This document shows positions 19,801 through 27,600 of a DNA stretch of 60,514 nt, in pieces. Every line of letters begins with the position of its first letter. Positions within the stretch are counted from its first letter, which is position 1. The notes below the pieces were generated by a model that was not told where the DNA came from, made no database searches, and saw only the letters and a program-made list of their open reading frames with translations. The position numbers were made by a program, and so were the translations under genes. The DNA comes from Bacillota bacterium (GTDB taxonomy: Bacteria > Bacillota > Sulfobacillia > Sulfobacillales > Sulfobacillaceae), in NCBI GenBank assembly GCA_021784595.1, contig JAJYHT010000070.1, positions 1 to 60,514 on the forward strand, read 5' to 3'.

Positions 19801-19930
19801 GGCGTTGGGATATGTTGGCCAGCTTGAGCGATATCACACCATGGTGACACAAGCTTCTAGCAAGCCGGTGTTGGAGATGTGGATACACTTTCCGGTGGTT
19901 AGCCGGATGTTGAGGATAGGGGTGATTTAA
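16799..19930 (+). CDS. AddA-like UvrD/RecB helicase-nuclease
   Basis: About 1043 residues with a full superfamily 1A helicase set: Walker A GAGSGKT (8-14), motif Ia FTNVAADEL, motif II DEFQD near 333, motif III GDPKQAIYGFRGAD near 360, motif IV DSHRSRPEL, motif V TYHGAKGLEW and motif VI LLYVGMTRA near 770. A C-terminal PD-(D/E)XK nuclease follows (GWIDSL, IVDHKT near 985, GQLERYH). That order is the AddA architecture. The ATG at 16799 overlaps the upstream stop and has GAGGAGG before it; the frame to 16760 is an unneeded extension. With its partner it should unwind and degrade DNA ends. Whether this is the housekeeping AddAB or an accessory copy cannot be told here. Confidence 0.87.
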   Translation: MNLEIVSAGAGSGKTYDLTMKVAQAIQEGLAPDHIMATTFTNVAADELLHRVREKLLSVGRRDAAEGILGGLVGTINSTMGNLLTLFCWNAGLPPTLQVVEPDDAKVLFRSALAAVQDNILTDRFRQAVERLSLSDDWEAAAKNIADQARTNAISPDELRHHADRSWEALQGYFSSSPMSREESIHWERQTKMALEAVINGLHRRTLTQKNETDGLGTLESIDRKARYQGHITWWDWMRLAGANAGAKNKDLVEPLKNLASAAFRHPLLVDDMKVAIKSIFEMAAGALEIFQTMKKDRGLIDFVDQESILYGLMEYPEVRSEFSRRIHALWVDEFQDCSPLQLALLTEISLLINQASWVGDPKQAIYGFRGADPELMDWAIRELGHGQYRILGDSHRSRPELVSLVNDLFTPVFQRQDIPRDRVQLRPHRKRMEELSPPFELWRLQAKHQGQQYRAIASGINDILNDSSRYLVDDHGRLRPIRGSDIAVLCRKNDSCTAIAAALSQFGIRAIVGREGLFDVPETHLTLAALRYLWDKEDSLAVAELLHLGSPLGEDREWLSQWLDPECKEQLLQNPRIVALNQARQSTELTLSELLDRAMVAIDIFDVVAGWGESDVRRGNLEKLRGLAQGFESRTQGLGLAPTVPAFLGYIEDIRSDKKNDGNKQSKSQDIKAVNVLTYHGAKGLEWPMVILTFQSRPPEATPFEVRVLSPIERTLKRPLDGRWIRYWPWPFGLKRHDVGLDATMAGAPAIMEAEQRLVSENSRLLYVGMTRARDYLVWAFAGKSVKDLDVLSDGDGVPVFQWPTLGATEMVVGGARHSVVQKDLVYEEVVGQTQDMPSTIWVLPKSKEAWSRVPRHIAPSHSVSDKIHGSIEETVALGDRIPLVGTTDMERLGLMVHGFIAAAHNTPQEQWPSLAQELIDRWGISYFQPSYLIEAKRRYQQFLQSRWPGFKEQVEWPVQMKEGNQLVSGWIDSLWEGPQGYIIVDHKTFPGREEQWDQKALGYVGQLERYHTMVTQASSKPVLEMWIHFPVVSRMLRIGVI

Positions 19931-20437
19931 TCCGGTGGGAAAGTTATTGGTCCTTATTCGAAAACCACTACGTGATAAGATGCCATTTGTGAAACTCTCA
20001 GGTTGGGCATCCACTCCATGAATGAAGGCAACGGTCCGGCACCGAGCTGTGGCGTGGACACTTCATGTGGGCATTGGCGATTACATTTACGCGAGCGTCG
20101 GGGAGTAATCAATGGTGGCTGCAGTGCGGGAGGACAATTCCTCTGGGAAATTCGTAGGTGCTTGTCTTTGATTAAGGGGGACAGAGTCAGGGCGAGATTG
20201 TTCCGTTCTTCGCGCAACGTGGTCACGCCGCAAGGTCAACATCCACGCCGCGCTCCGGGATCTCAAAATTCAGCTCCGTGGCATGCATTCCCCCAACTTG
20301 GATAAAGCACCTGGTGCCATCATCAGATTCGCCAAGAACCAAGATGAGTAAACATCTAGGTGGATAAGGGAAGATTGCTTTAGTGCCCAGCCAGAGATAT
20401 CGGTGACTCGCTGTCTCTCGCTGGGCGGTAATCGATT
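19931..20437. other. Intergenic region with imperfect hairpin
   Basis: Open frames here are short, without SD. A 13-base imperfect inverted repeat (20385-20397 with 20414-20426, one C-C mismatch) lies between the convergent AddA-like and SolA-like genes. It may end transcription from one side, though no T-run follows on either strand. Confidence 0.4.
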
Positions 20438-21571
20438 TTACGAGGTTTTAATGGCGTCGCGATGAGGAGAAAACAGCGGGAGTTCGGAGAAAGTGGGATC
20501 CGCAGCCAGATCTACCAAGTGTCTCCCTATGGTCGGCGCGAATTTAAAGCCATGTCCGGAAAATCCTGCACCCACGATGACATTGCCCGGATAGTTTGAA
20601 TGGCGCCCGATGATGAAATGATAATCTGGGGTATTTGTGTAAAGGCAAACTTCCGCGTGTCGGATAGGAGATTCCAAAGCATCAGGAAGGAATTCCAGAG
20701 TGTCCTTAAGATCTCGTTCGTCGTCTTTCGTCACCGTGCGTTCCACTAAATCGGGAGTGGTCAACACGCCGCCATGATGACGGGCAATTTTAAGCCCTTG
20801 TCCTGCAATGAAAGGAAACCCATAGGTATGCTGACCTCGCCGGTTTTCGTGAATATAAATGGGGTAACTGGTCATGGATTCTAAACCGGGGGAATCAAAC
20901 CAAAATGGCGCTTGGCGTTCTACCGACAAGGACCATTGGGAAAACCACTGGGAACCCCATGGACCAACCGTTACAATGGCGCTGCGTGCCGTGAAGCGGT
21001 TATTGTTTGTGGTGACTTCCACCAGATGAGGGGACCGGGCCGTGACCGTCTGAACGGTCTCCCCAGTCTGAATGACAGCACCGAGCGCGGCGGAGTAATC
21101 AGCCATGGCGAGCAATGACGACTCGGCTTTGATATACCCCGCCATGGGCTCCCACACGGCTACTTCATCCGGTGCTAAGTGAAAGGCCGGGAAACGTTTG
21201 CTCACCTGATCAGACTCCCATATTTCATATGGCAAGTGGTGGTCAATGGCTGCGGTTTTGGCCCCGGCCACCACTTCAGAGGTCGGCAACCCCATCATGA
21301 GGCCGCCGGTTTGCACCAACAGGGACTGTCTCGTGAGCCGTTCCAATTCCTGCCACTGGTTCCAGGCGTCCTGCACTAGGGGAACGTAGTCGGGATGCTC
21401 AAAATAGGCTTGCCGTATCACACGGGTTTGGCCATGAGACGATCCCAAGGAATGACCTAGCTGGCCAAACTGCTCTAGTCCTAATGTTTTGAGACCTCTT
21501 CGCGCAGCATGATATATCGCTGCGGATCCCATGATACCTACTCCAACTACGATGACATCATAATCTGCCAT
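20438..21571 (-). CDS. SolA/monomeric sarcosine oxidase-type FAD amine oxidase
   Basis: About 377 residues, typical of the MSOX/SolA family. The N-terminal Rossmann motif is VVVGVGIMGSAAIYHAARRG, and SLGSSHGQTRVIRQAY is the family signature after it. CLYTNTPDYHF carries the cysteine that binds FAD covalently in this family. The C-terminus has GAGFSGHGFKFAPTIG. These enzymes oxidise N-methyl amino acids or related secondary amines to imines with production of hydrogen peroxide. The start at 21571 has AGGAGG upstream. It lies ten bases after an APC permease gene on the same strand, so the two are probably one operon importing and oxidising an amine. The exact substrate is unknown. Confidence 0.87.
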   Translation of the reverse strand: MADYDVIVVGVGIMGSAAIYHAARRGLKTLGLEQFGQLGHSLGSSHGQTRVIRQAYFEHPDYVPLVQDAWNQWQELERLTRQSLLVQTGGLMMGLPTSEVVAGAKTAAIDHHLPYEIWESDQVSKRFPAFHLAPDEVAVWEPMAGYIKAESSLLAMADYSAALGAVIQTGETVQTVTARSPHLVEVTTNNNRFTARSAIVTVGPWGSQWFSQWSLSVERQAPFWFDSPGLESMTSYPIYIHENRRGQHTYGFPFIAGQGLKIARHHGGVLTTPDLVERTVTKDDERDLKDTLEFLPDALESPIRHAEVCLYTNTPDYHFIIGRHSNYPGNVIVGAGFSGHGFKFAPTIGRHLVDLAADPTFSELPLFSPHRDAIKTS

Positions 21572-21581
21572 CCGTCGCCTC

Positions 21582-22988
21582 CTAAATGTCCACTTCTCTC
21601 GCATGTGCTTCTAAAGCATGTCCAATGTCGTTCCGCAAAGAGGGTTGACGATACAACAACCATACCCCCAATAAAATCCATGCCGCGGTTAAGTAGGGAA
21701 ATACGGCGTAAGGCATTGGTGGAACCGGGTAAACGTTAGCATACAGGGTATATAAGATGATAGCCATCGCCAGCAATCCCAGGAGGATGGACAACGCCTT
21801 ATTGCGACCGACCCGGGCCTCGTTGACGATGTCCGCCAAAGCCGTCAAGCCATAGGAAACTAAGAATCCCAGCACACCAACGGTTCCTGCATAACCAAAC
21901 ATGTCGGCGGCAGTATTGCCCCAGATGGATGGTATAAGCATGACACAAAGCCCGAAGACTACCACGACGGTTGTGGTTCTTACCGGGGCCCCTGACTTGT
22001 CACTGACTTTGGCCAGGGAGGGGAGAAGCACCTTGTCGCGACTTAAAGCAAAGAGGATGCGGGAAGCCGCCTGAGTGGCCGCCATGGTAGCGGCGAATCC
22101 GCTCAGAAAAGCCCCAATATCAATTGCTACTGCCATTCCACTCCCCATGTACCGGGCTGCCAGGACGCCCAAAGGAGCTCCTGTACTGGAAAACTGTTTG
22201 ATATCGGAGGCAGAAAGTCCAAATCCGACGGTTTGCGCATAGGAAACGAAGACGTATAGCACACCCGCAATCAAGAGATTGGCGATAATGGCGATGGGGA
22301 TATTCTTGCGTGGGTTGTTGGTTTCTTCTCCAATGGTGGCTGCCACATCAAAACCAAAGTATGAGAGAAAACCAAACACCATCGCGAACGCAACTCCAGA
22401 AAGACTGTGGTGGGCTGGAACAAAGGGTGCGAGGGTCAAATGGTGGCTGGCCCCGCCATGACCCAATATCACAAAAGAGAGAATAATCATGGCCAAAACG
22501 GAGAGACCTTCCAGTGTGAGCGCAACGGTGGTGGAAATTCTAATTTCACGAATAATCATTAGGTAGACCAAAAAGGTTCCTATTAGGGCAATGGGTGGCC
22601 ATGGCACTTGCAGACCCAATTGCGCCAAAAGCGCTTGACCAAAGTCGCCAATGAGTCCAATGCCGCCGAGCGCAAAGCCAAGATAAGACAACAGGAGAAC
22701 CCATCCTGAAATAAAGCCTACCGAGGTACCCAATACTTTGCTGTTAAAGTTGTATATGGAGCCAGCGTGAACGAATTTCCGAGTGAACTTGATAAAAGGT
22801 ATGGCCATTAGAACTACCCCGATCAGCGAGCCCAACATGACTAAGGGGACGGCCCGTCCAGCCATGCTGGCGGCGAGCGAGGTATTAAGAGCCATTGAGG
22901 CAGTGGGTGCCAGGAGGGCAATAGAATAGCCTATGGCCTGTATGACAGAAATCTTATGGCCTGTCTTCCCTAAAAAATTGGACGCCAC
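21582..22988 (-). CDS. APC-family amino acid/amine permease
   Basis: 468 residues with about twelve hydrophobic segments. The N-terminus has the APC hallmark GYSIALLAPTASMALN, and GFLSYFGFDVAATIGEETNN carries the family's FxGFD-like and E-x-NP-like elements in TM6-7. It is a plasma-membrane secondary transporter for amino acids or amines. The GTG start has AGGAGG nine bases upstream. It is the first gene of an operon with the SolA-type oxidase, whose substrate it probably imports. It is divergent from an RpiR-type regulator about 320 bases away, the likely local controller. Confidence 0.85.
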   Translation of the reverse strand: MASNFLGKTGHKISVIQAIGYSIALLAPTASMALNTSLAASMAGRAVPLVMLGSLIGVVLMAIPFIKFTRKFVHAGSIYNFNSKVLGTSVGFISGWVLLLSYLGFALGGIGLIGDFGQALLAQLGLQVPWPPIALIGTFLVYLMIIREIRISTTVALTLEGLSVLAMIILSFVILGHGGASHHLTLAPFVPAHHSLSGVAFAMVFGFLSYFGFDVAATIGEETNNPRKNIPIAIIANLLIAGVLYVFVSYAQTVGFGLSASDIKQFSSTGAPLGVLAARYMGSGMAVAIDIGAFLSGFAATMAATQAASRILFALSRDKVLLPSLAKVSDKSGAPVRTTTVVVVFGLCVMLIPSIWGNTAADMFGYAGTVGVLGFLVSYGLTALADIVNEARVGRNKALSILLGLLAMAIILYTLYANVYPVPPMPYAVFPYLTAAWILLGVWLLYRQPSLRNDIGHALEAHAREVDI

Positions 22989-23226
22989 GTTGGATAACCT
23001 CCTTTTGAGTTTGGATTGTCGTTAGTCTACCTGACGATACTTCATGCCCAACCAATCAAAGACCGAGGATGGACTGTCCGCTACTACACTACTGTAGGAA
23101 AGACTTCGGGCAAATGAATAGAGTCATTCTTAAAATCGGGAAACTGGCGATATCGTATCATCTTACTCGGAGAATATCAATGATTTTTTATCTATCCAAT
23201 CCGCAAAAATCGCGTGCCAATAAGTA

Positions 23227-23256
23227 TTGTAATAAACCGTATTTAAATTCTATACT
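23227..23256 (+). promoter_or_regulatory. Candidate sigma-A promoter of the rpiR-type gene
   Basis: TTGTAA (23227-23232) and TATACT (23251-23256) are separated by 18 bases, about 50 bases before the GTG of the regulator. The surrounding 318-base divergent spacer is AT-rich and otherwise holds nothing I recognise; an operator for autoregulation would be expected here. Confidence 0.5.
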
Positions 23257-23306
23257 TTCAGTTAGATGCATAAGATCATACAGTATTGCTCTGAAAGGAG
23301 TAACCC

Positions 23307-24203
23307 GTGAACGATAATGAATTGACAGCAGAGGTGTTGCAAAGGAGGGTGGCAGATGCCGCAAAAGTATCCAAGACCCATAAAGAGATCGCCAAGTACG
23401 TGACTCAACATCTTCGGGAGGTTTCGCTTATGACGGCCAGTGGCCTTGCCCAAACGATCCATGTTAGCCAAGCATCCATCACGCGGTTTTGTTCCGCGAT
23501 GGGTTTCTCCGGTTACGCCGATTTCGTCCGCAATTTGCAAAATCTAGTGCGAGAAGAATGGCAGGCTCCCGACCGACTAACCTATTTGTCCTCTGATCAT
23601 GCCGCGCATGCAGATACTCTCCTAACTCAGGAAGTTGAAAACCTTAAGAGTTTGCAGCGATTGTCCCGAGACGTGGTGATAGACCAGTTGGCGGATCTAA
23701 TCCAACAGGCTGGCCAGCTCGTTTTGGTTGGCTCCCGGGCGTCATCAACTCTCATCCCTTATGCGGAGTACTTTCTCTCGAAAATTCGTGACCATGTCGT
23801 GGTTGCGACCCCAGGGACTCCATTGTGGGACACCATTCCGGCGACGGCAGAGACGGGTACGGCGGTGTTAGCTTGGGTCTTTCCGCGATATCCGACCGCC
23901 GTGGTGGAGTGGCTTCGGGCCGTTCACCAGCGTGGCTTGTCGATTGGAGTGTTTACTGACCGAGCCTCATCGCCCGTCCTTAATCTAGCCGATGTGGGGG
24001 TAGTAGTCCCGGTCGCTAGTTCCTCGTTGTTTGATTCGTATGCGGCGCCGATGGTGCTCATGAACCTTGTGGTGCGGCGGGTAGCACGTAAACTTCCCGA
24101 CATGGCTGCCCGTCTCCATGCGCTTGAGACGTGGGACCAAACCCACCAAACCTACTTCAACAACTCCGCGATCAGGACCTTGACCGAAGACCCCGCCGAG
24201 TAG
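23307..24203 (+). CDS. MurR/RpiR-family transcriptional regulator
   Basis: 298 residues. The N-terminal HTH of the RpiR family (about 1-80) has IAKYVTQHLREVSLMTASG and the recognition region SQASITRFCSAMGFSGYADF. The C-terminal SIS domain (about 125-260), with LVLVGSRASSTLIPYAEY, usually binds a phosphosugar, but in some members an amino acid-derived ligand. The GTG start has AAAGGAG nine bases upstream. Its divergent placement next to the permease/oxidase operon suggests control of that operon; the ligand is then more likely tied to amine catabolism than to sugar. This is inference from position only. Confidence 0.88.
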   Translation: MNDNELTAEVLQRRVADAAKVSKTHKEIAKYVTQHLREVSLMTASGLAQTIHVSQASITRFCSAMGFSGYADFVRNLQNLVREEWQAPDRLTYLSSDHAAHADTLLTQEVENLKSLQRLSRDVVIDQLADLIQQAGQLVLVGSRASSTLIPYAEYFLSKIRDHVVVATPGTPLWDTIPATAETGTAVLAWVFPRYPTAVVEWLRAVHQRGLSIGVFTDRASSPVLNLADVGVVVPVASSSLFDSYAAPMVLMNLVVRRVARKLPDMAARLHALETWDQTHQTYFNNSAIRTLTEDPAE

Positions 24204-24666
24204 CACCACCATGCATCTGCATGAATGCACCTCAAGGCGCCTTCAGTCGCCTTAGGCAAGTTTTGGGTTGCAATGACCTCCGCTCCTCATCAAGAGAGCG
24301 CGTTCGGGGGGTGGTTGATGGTAAAGGAAGGGTCACGTCTTCTGCATAATCCATCCACCGCGCCGTGTGCAACTGCTTGACGTCATTTTTCGGTTTATCG
24401 AACAGAAGAATGCCTTGGCATGTAAAGCATGGGTTAACACGGCGAACAATAGTGGGGGCGTCAACCTGGCAATGCAGTGGAGCTCTGATAGTCGAACTGG
24501 CCGAGATGTACGTGTCGCTGCTCCGTCACGCTATTGCAGATTTTGTCTCAATGTTGCTGATCAATCGGACCAGGCTTGGATGGTCCACACAGTCCGACCG
24601 TTTGAAGGGGTCCGATCTTATGGCTATCTGCTGCATTGCCTAGGTCCGGCAAGAAATGCCGATGCC
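24204..24666. other. Intergenic region, no recognisable gene
   Basis: Overlapping plus-strand frames (24365-24687) have no SD and no recognisable domain. A weak inverted repeat (AAGGCG 24234-24239 with CGCCTT 24248-24253) follows the regulator gene and may help end its transcript. Confidence 0.35.
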
Positions 24667-25452
24667 TTATCGTGCACCCGATGTTAATTGACCTAACAAA
24701 TTGTTGAGGATTAAGGTCGCCAACCCGTGTTCGCCCGGAGCCAAGACAATTTGGCTCTGGCGAAACAGGACTCGGCTTTGCGCATTGAGTACGAACGGCG
24801 CAAAAGCCACTCCATTGGCCCGCAGCCCAGACGGTGTGGAGGATTCATAATAGCGCAGATCTGGACTCGCCGCATATCCCGATACGGTTGGTCCGCTATA
24901 GGTACCCCAGCCAGCTGATGCGTAGTGCTGTCTTACCCACGCGAAATAGGGAGCCGCTTCGCTCCATGCGCATCCGACACATTGGCTGGCCGTCAGAATT
25001 GTCAGGCGCGGCCCATGCGTGGAAGAACCTCCACTGGGATAGAGCGCAATACTACGGGACCCGTCAGCGCCTTCCAATGCTGTCCCAGTCCATCCTTTGG
25101 GGACGATGACCACGAATCCCACCGTACCAATGGCCTGAAGTCTCGATGCCCACTCTACGGGGACGGTAACCGTGAGGCTGGTGGGATAATGGAATGCGAC
25201 CTGTCCACCTCCGAAAGTTGGCGTCAGGACGGATACCGGTAAGCTGACCGTTTCCGATGCGGGTGTCGAAGGTGAGTTGGCTGATGAGGTAGAGGGTGCT
25301 GTAGATGACAAATCAGATGGCTGTGTGGAGGAGGATGTAGACGAAAGCGTGCTGGATGGCAGCGACGCCCGCGGTGAAGTGGACGAGGCGACCCCGCATC
25401 CGGCTAGTAAAACGGACAACCCGATCCCTTGCAACAATCGTGTGATATGCAT
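24667..25452 (-). CDS. Hypothetical lipoprotein
   Basis: About 261 residues, starting at the ATG giving MHITRLLQG; AAAGGAC is upstream, and the longer frame to 25467 is not needed. The signal peptide ends in the lipobox LLAGC, so the protein is predicted to be lipid-anchored outside the membrane. A Ser/Thr/Pro-rich linker of about 45 residues follows, then a globular domain of about 190 residues with many beta-prone stretches (FVVIVPKGW, SIALYPSGG) and two close cysteines (SQCVGCAW). I do not recognise the family. Confidence 0.7.
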   Translation of the reverse strand: MHITRLLQGIGLSVLLAGCGVASSTSPRASLPSSTLSSTSSSTQPSDLSSTAPSTSSANSPSTPASETVSLPVSVLTPTFGGGQVAFHYPTSLTVTVPVEWASRLQAIGTVGFVVIVPKGWTGTALEGADGSRSIALYPSGGSSTHGPRLTILTASQCVGCAWSEAAPYFAWVRQHYASAGWGTYSGPTVSGYAASPDLRYYESSTPSGLRANGVAFAPFVLNAQSRVLFRQSQIVLAPGEHGLATLILNNLLGQLTSGAR

Positions 25453-26019
25453 GAGCAGTCCTTTCAATGAAATAATTATGGTTGCACCAGATTCAAATTT
25501 CAGCTTATCTATAGGCGTCCGAGATTTATTTGGGGTCCTTGTTCATGAAATACGTGCGCGGCGTCTTGATCATGATCGTTTTGCGAAAGAGACCTGAAGG
25601 CTGTGAAAATGACAATGACACCGTCTGCTTTAACCAGGACCGACAACGGTTGTAACCGTGGCTTTCGGAAAATATTATACCAAACTTATTCGCCCACAAC
25701 CGACGGACCCAATAATCGGATTACATGCTAGAAACGATGAAGAAGAAGGGGAGAATTTCCGAACAGTTCCGGCTCACCGAATCGGCTTTGTCTGATAGGG
25801 GTGGTGGGCTAACCCCAGGAAATAGAGCCGATAGACTTATCGGGCGTCCCCAGCAATAGATCTCGTTTCCAAAAAGTGCACGGTTCCCAACGCATCAAAT
25901 CCGAAGGCTCTAGATGGTCGGTGCAGTAGTGGTCCATTATTGCCCCGACCGGGATCCCCATCCACCCCCACCGAATGCCGAACATATCGAGAATGTGGAT
26001 GGGGATGCGTTCACTGATC
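25453..26019. other. Intergenic region, nothing recognised
   Basis: It separates two minus-strand genes. A minus-strand frame at 25809-26099 overlaps the end of the permease gene and has no family features. The promoter of the lipoprotein gene must lie here but is not clear. Confidence 0.35.
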
Positions 26020-27390
26020 CTACTTTGGCAAGGCGCGTGATGGACCAGCCGCTGCCATCCAAACGCGGTAAACGATTGCAGTAATAGCAAACCCCACAAA
26101 GTAGCCTAGTGATGATGTGCGAAATATGCCGATCGCCAATGGCCCATTAAATATCACCGTTGATGTTGTGGCTAGACCCAATAGCGCGCCAATCGCCCAC
26201 GAAATGAGTGCAGCGCTGCCGGATAATCGGTCCGAAGTGCGCACATTAAAGAGGGCGATAGCCACCCACGGTGCCAGCAGAGCGGCCACTAGACTGAGAA
26301 AGCCTTCAAAGTTCGCGATAAAGCCCTGCGATACCAGCAATACATAGAGGCTGGCAGCCACTGAGAGGACGGCGTCAATGAAAATGGTGCGCGAGCGGGG
26401 GACCTTGATGCCTGCGGCTAAAAGGCTGAGACCCGAGGAATAGGCGCAGAGCACACCGCCGGACAGAATACCGACTAACGTAATCAGCAAGTAGGGAATT
26501 TGCGCCCAACTGGGCAGCCAGTGAAGAAGAAGCTCGACAGGATTGGTGGCGCTGGCCAGCAAAGGCACACTCTGACCAAGTAAAAGGCCAACCACCATCA
26601 GCAGTGCGGTAGGTAGAATAGCACCCCAGGCGGCCGCCGAGACAATACGGCGCGGAGCAATTCCGGAAGGCAGATATCGGGTGTAATCGGACGCCGTCGT
26701 CACCCAAGAAAGGGCACTAACGGCGACCACCACGGTTATGGCTGGCACCACGCCTGAAAGCCAGGGACCGGAAGGATGGGACCAGACGGCATGCCAATCT
26801 ACATGAGGCAGTAAGGAGAGCAGGATGATCACCGTAAGAAAACCGAAAATATAGGAGACCCACTTTTGCAGATATTCGATAGTTGCGTGCCCAAGAAATG
26901 CGATAAAAAGCTCCAATATGCCGGAAACAGCCAACGAGCTGACCAGCCAAAAGGCAGAAGAGCCCACCCCAAACATCAGGTGCAAGATTGTGGCTACCGT
27001 ATAACTGGCGATAATCAAGACAACGGTTTCCCAGCCGACCATGTTGAGCCACGACACGGAAGCCATGAGCCGGTTGCCCCGTTTTCCGAAATAACGGGCG
27101 GAATATGCCATGGTGGGCAGGCCCGTGGCGAGTCCGGGCAGGCCAAGATATCCGATCAGGACAAATGAAGCAAGTCCCACACCTAATGCCAATAAAGATT
27201 GCCATAGCGAGAGACCGTAACTCCAGACCACGGCGCCAATCACAATATAGGTAAATGACAGGTTGCCGGCAAACCAAACCCAAAACAGATCCCGGGTATT
27301 GCCGTGCCGAGTTGAGGGCCCAATAGGGTTTATGCCATTTTTCTCGACTTTCCACAACGTGTCGCTGGTAGGTAACTGGGGTGAGTGCAA
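26020..27390 (-). CDS. cytX: NCS1-family permease, probable thiamine-precursor (HMP) importer, CytX-like
   Basis: 456 residues, about twelve membrane segments. The N-terminus RDLFWVWFAGNLSFTYIVIG matches the NCS1 (purine/cytosine/hydantoin) signature W-x-W-x-x-x-N. NCS1 members import nucleobases, hydantoins or thiamine and its pyrimidine moiety. A TPP riboswitch and terminator lie just upstream on the same strand. That points to CytX, the hydroxymethylpyrimidine transporter that is typically TPP-controlled. The start is a TTG with GAGAGG ten bases upstream; an ATG at 27400 is in another frame. No thiamine biosynthesis gene lies alongside, so it would serve salvage. Confidence 0.8.
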   Translation of the reverse strand: MHSPQLPTSDTLWKVEKNGINPIGPSTRHGNTRDLFWVWFAGNLSFTYIVIGAVVWSYGLSLWQSLLALGVGLASFVLIGYLGLPGLATGLPTMAYSARYFGKRGNRLMASVSWLNMVGWETVVLIIASYTVATILHLMFGVGSSAFWLVSSLAVSGILELFIAFLGHATIEYLQKWVSYIFGFLTVIILLSLLPHVDWHAVWSHPSGPWLSGVVPAITVVVAVSALSWVTTASDYTRYLPSGIAPRRIVSAAAWGAILPTALLMVVGLLLGQSVPLLASATNPVELLLHWLPSWAQIPYLLITLVGILSGGVLCAYSSGLSLLAAGIKVPRSRTIFIDAVLSVAASLYVLLVSQGFIANFEGFLSLVAALLAPWVAIALFNVRTSDRLSGSAALISWAIGALLGLATTSTVIFNGPLAIGIFRTSSLGYFVGFAITAIVYRVWMAAAGPSRALPK

Positions 27391-27487
27391 ACCGATTCAT
27401 CCTCTCTTCCTGGGCTATCGCCGATGCATTGGCGATTTAGACTCAGACACGAGGACGGCCTTACACACAATAGAGGATAGGTCAGGT

Positions 27488-27514
27488 AAAAAATAAACGA
27501 CCCGTTCGGGTCGT
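27488..27514 (-). terminator. Rho-independent terminator of the TPP riboswitch
   Basis: On the minus strand an 8-bp perfect stem (27514-27507 with 27504-27497, two-base loop) is followed by a U-rich tract, TTTATTTTTT. It sits directly after the aptamer and about 100 bases before the permease start. This fits an expression platform in which bound TPP lets this hairpin form and stops transcription. Confidence 0.85.
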
Positions 27515-27520
27515 CGCCGA

Positions 27521-27600
27521 ACATTGTCCTTTGCCAGAATTACCTGGCCAAGTTCAAGGGTTGGCAAAAAGCCTCTCAGCGCGTTGGGCACCCCTCATGT
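27521..27600 (-). promoter_or_regulatory. TPP riboswitch aptamer (THI element)
   Basis: Minus-strand sequence holds the conserved THI-box blocks in order: GGGGTGCCC (5' of P2), GCTGAGAGG (J3-2), ACCCTTGAAC, then a P4/P5 region CCAGGTAATTCTGGC and AAAGGACA. The ends ACAT and ATGT can close P1. Thiamine pyrophosphate is the ligand in all characterised members. The weakest point is the upstream promoter: TATACT at 27616-27611 has no clear -35. Confidence 0.92.

Noticed and set aside
26717-27400. 227-codon minus-strand frame with an ATG close to GAGAGG
   Set aside because: It lies within the NCS1 permease gene in another frame and has no domain; the permease frame has the family motifs.
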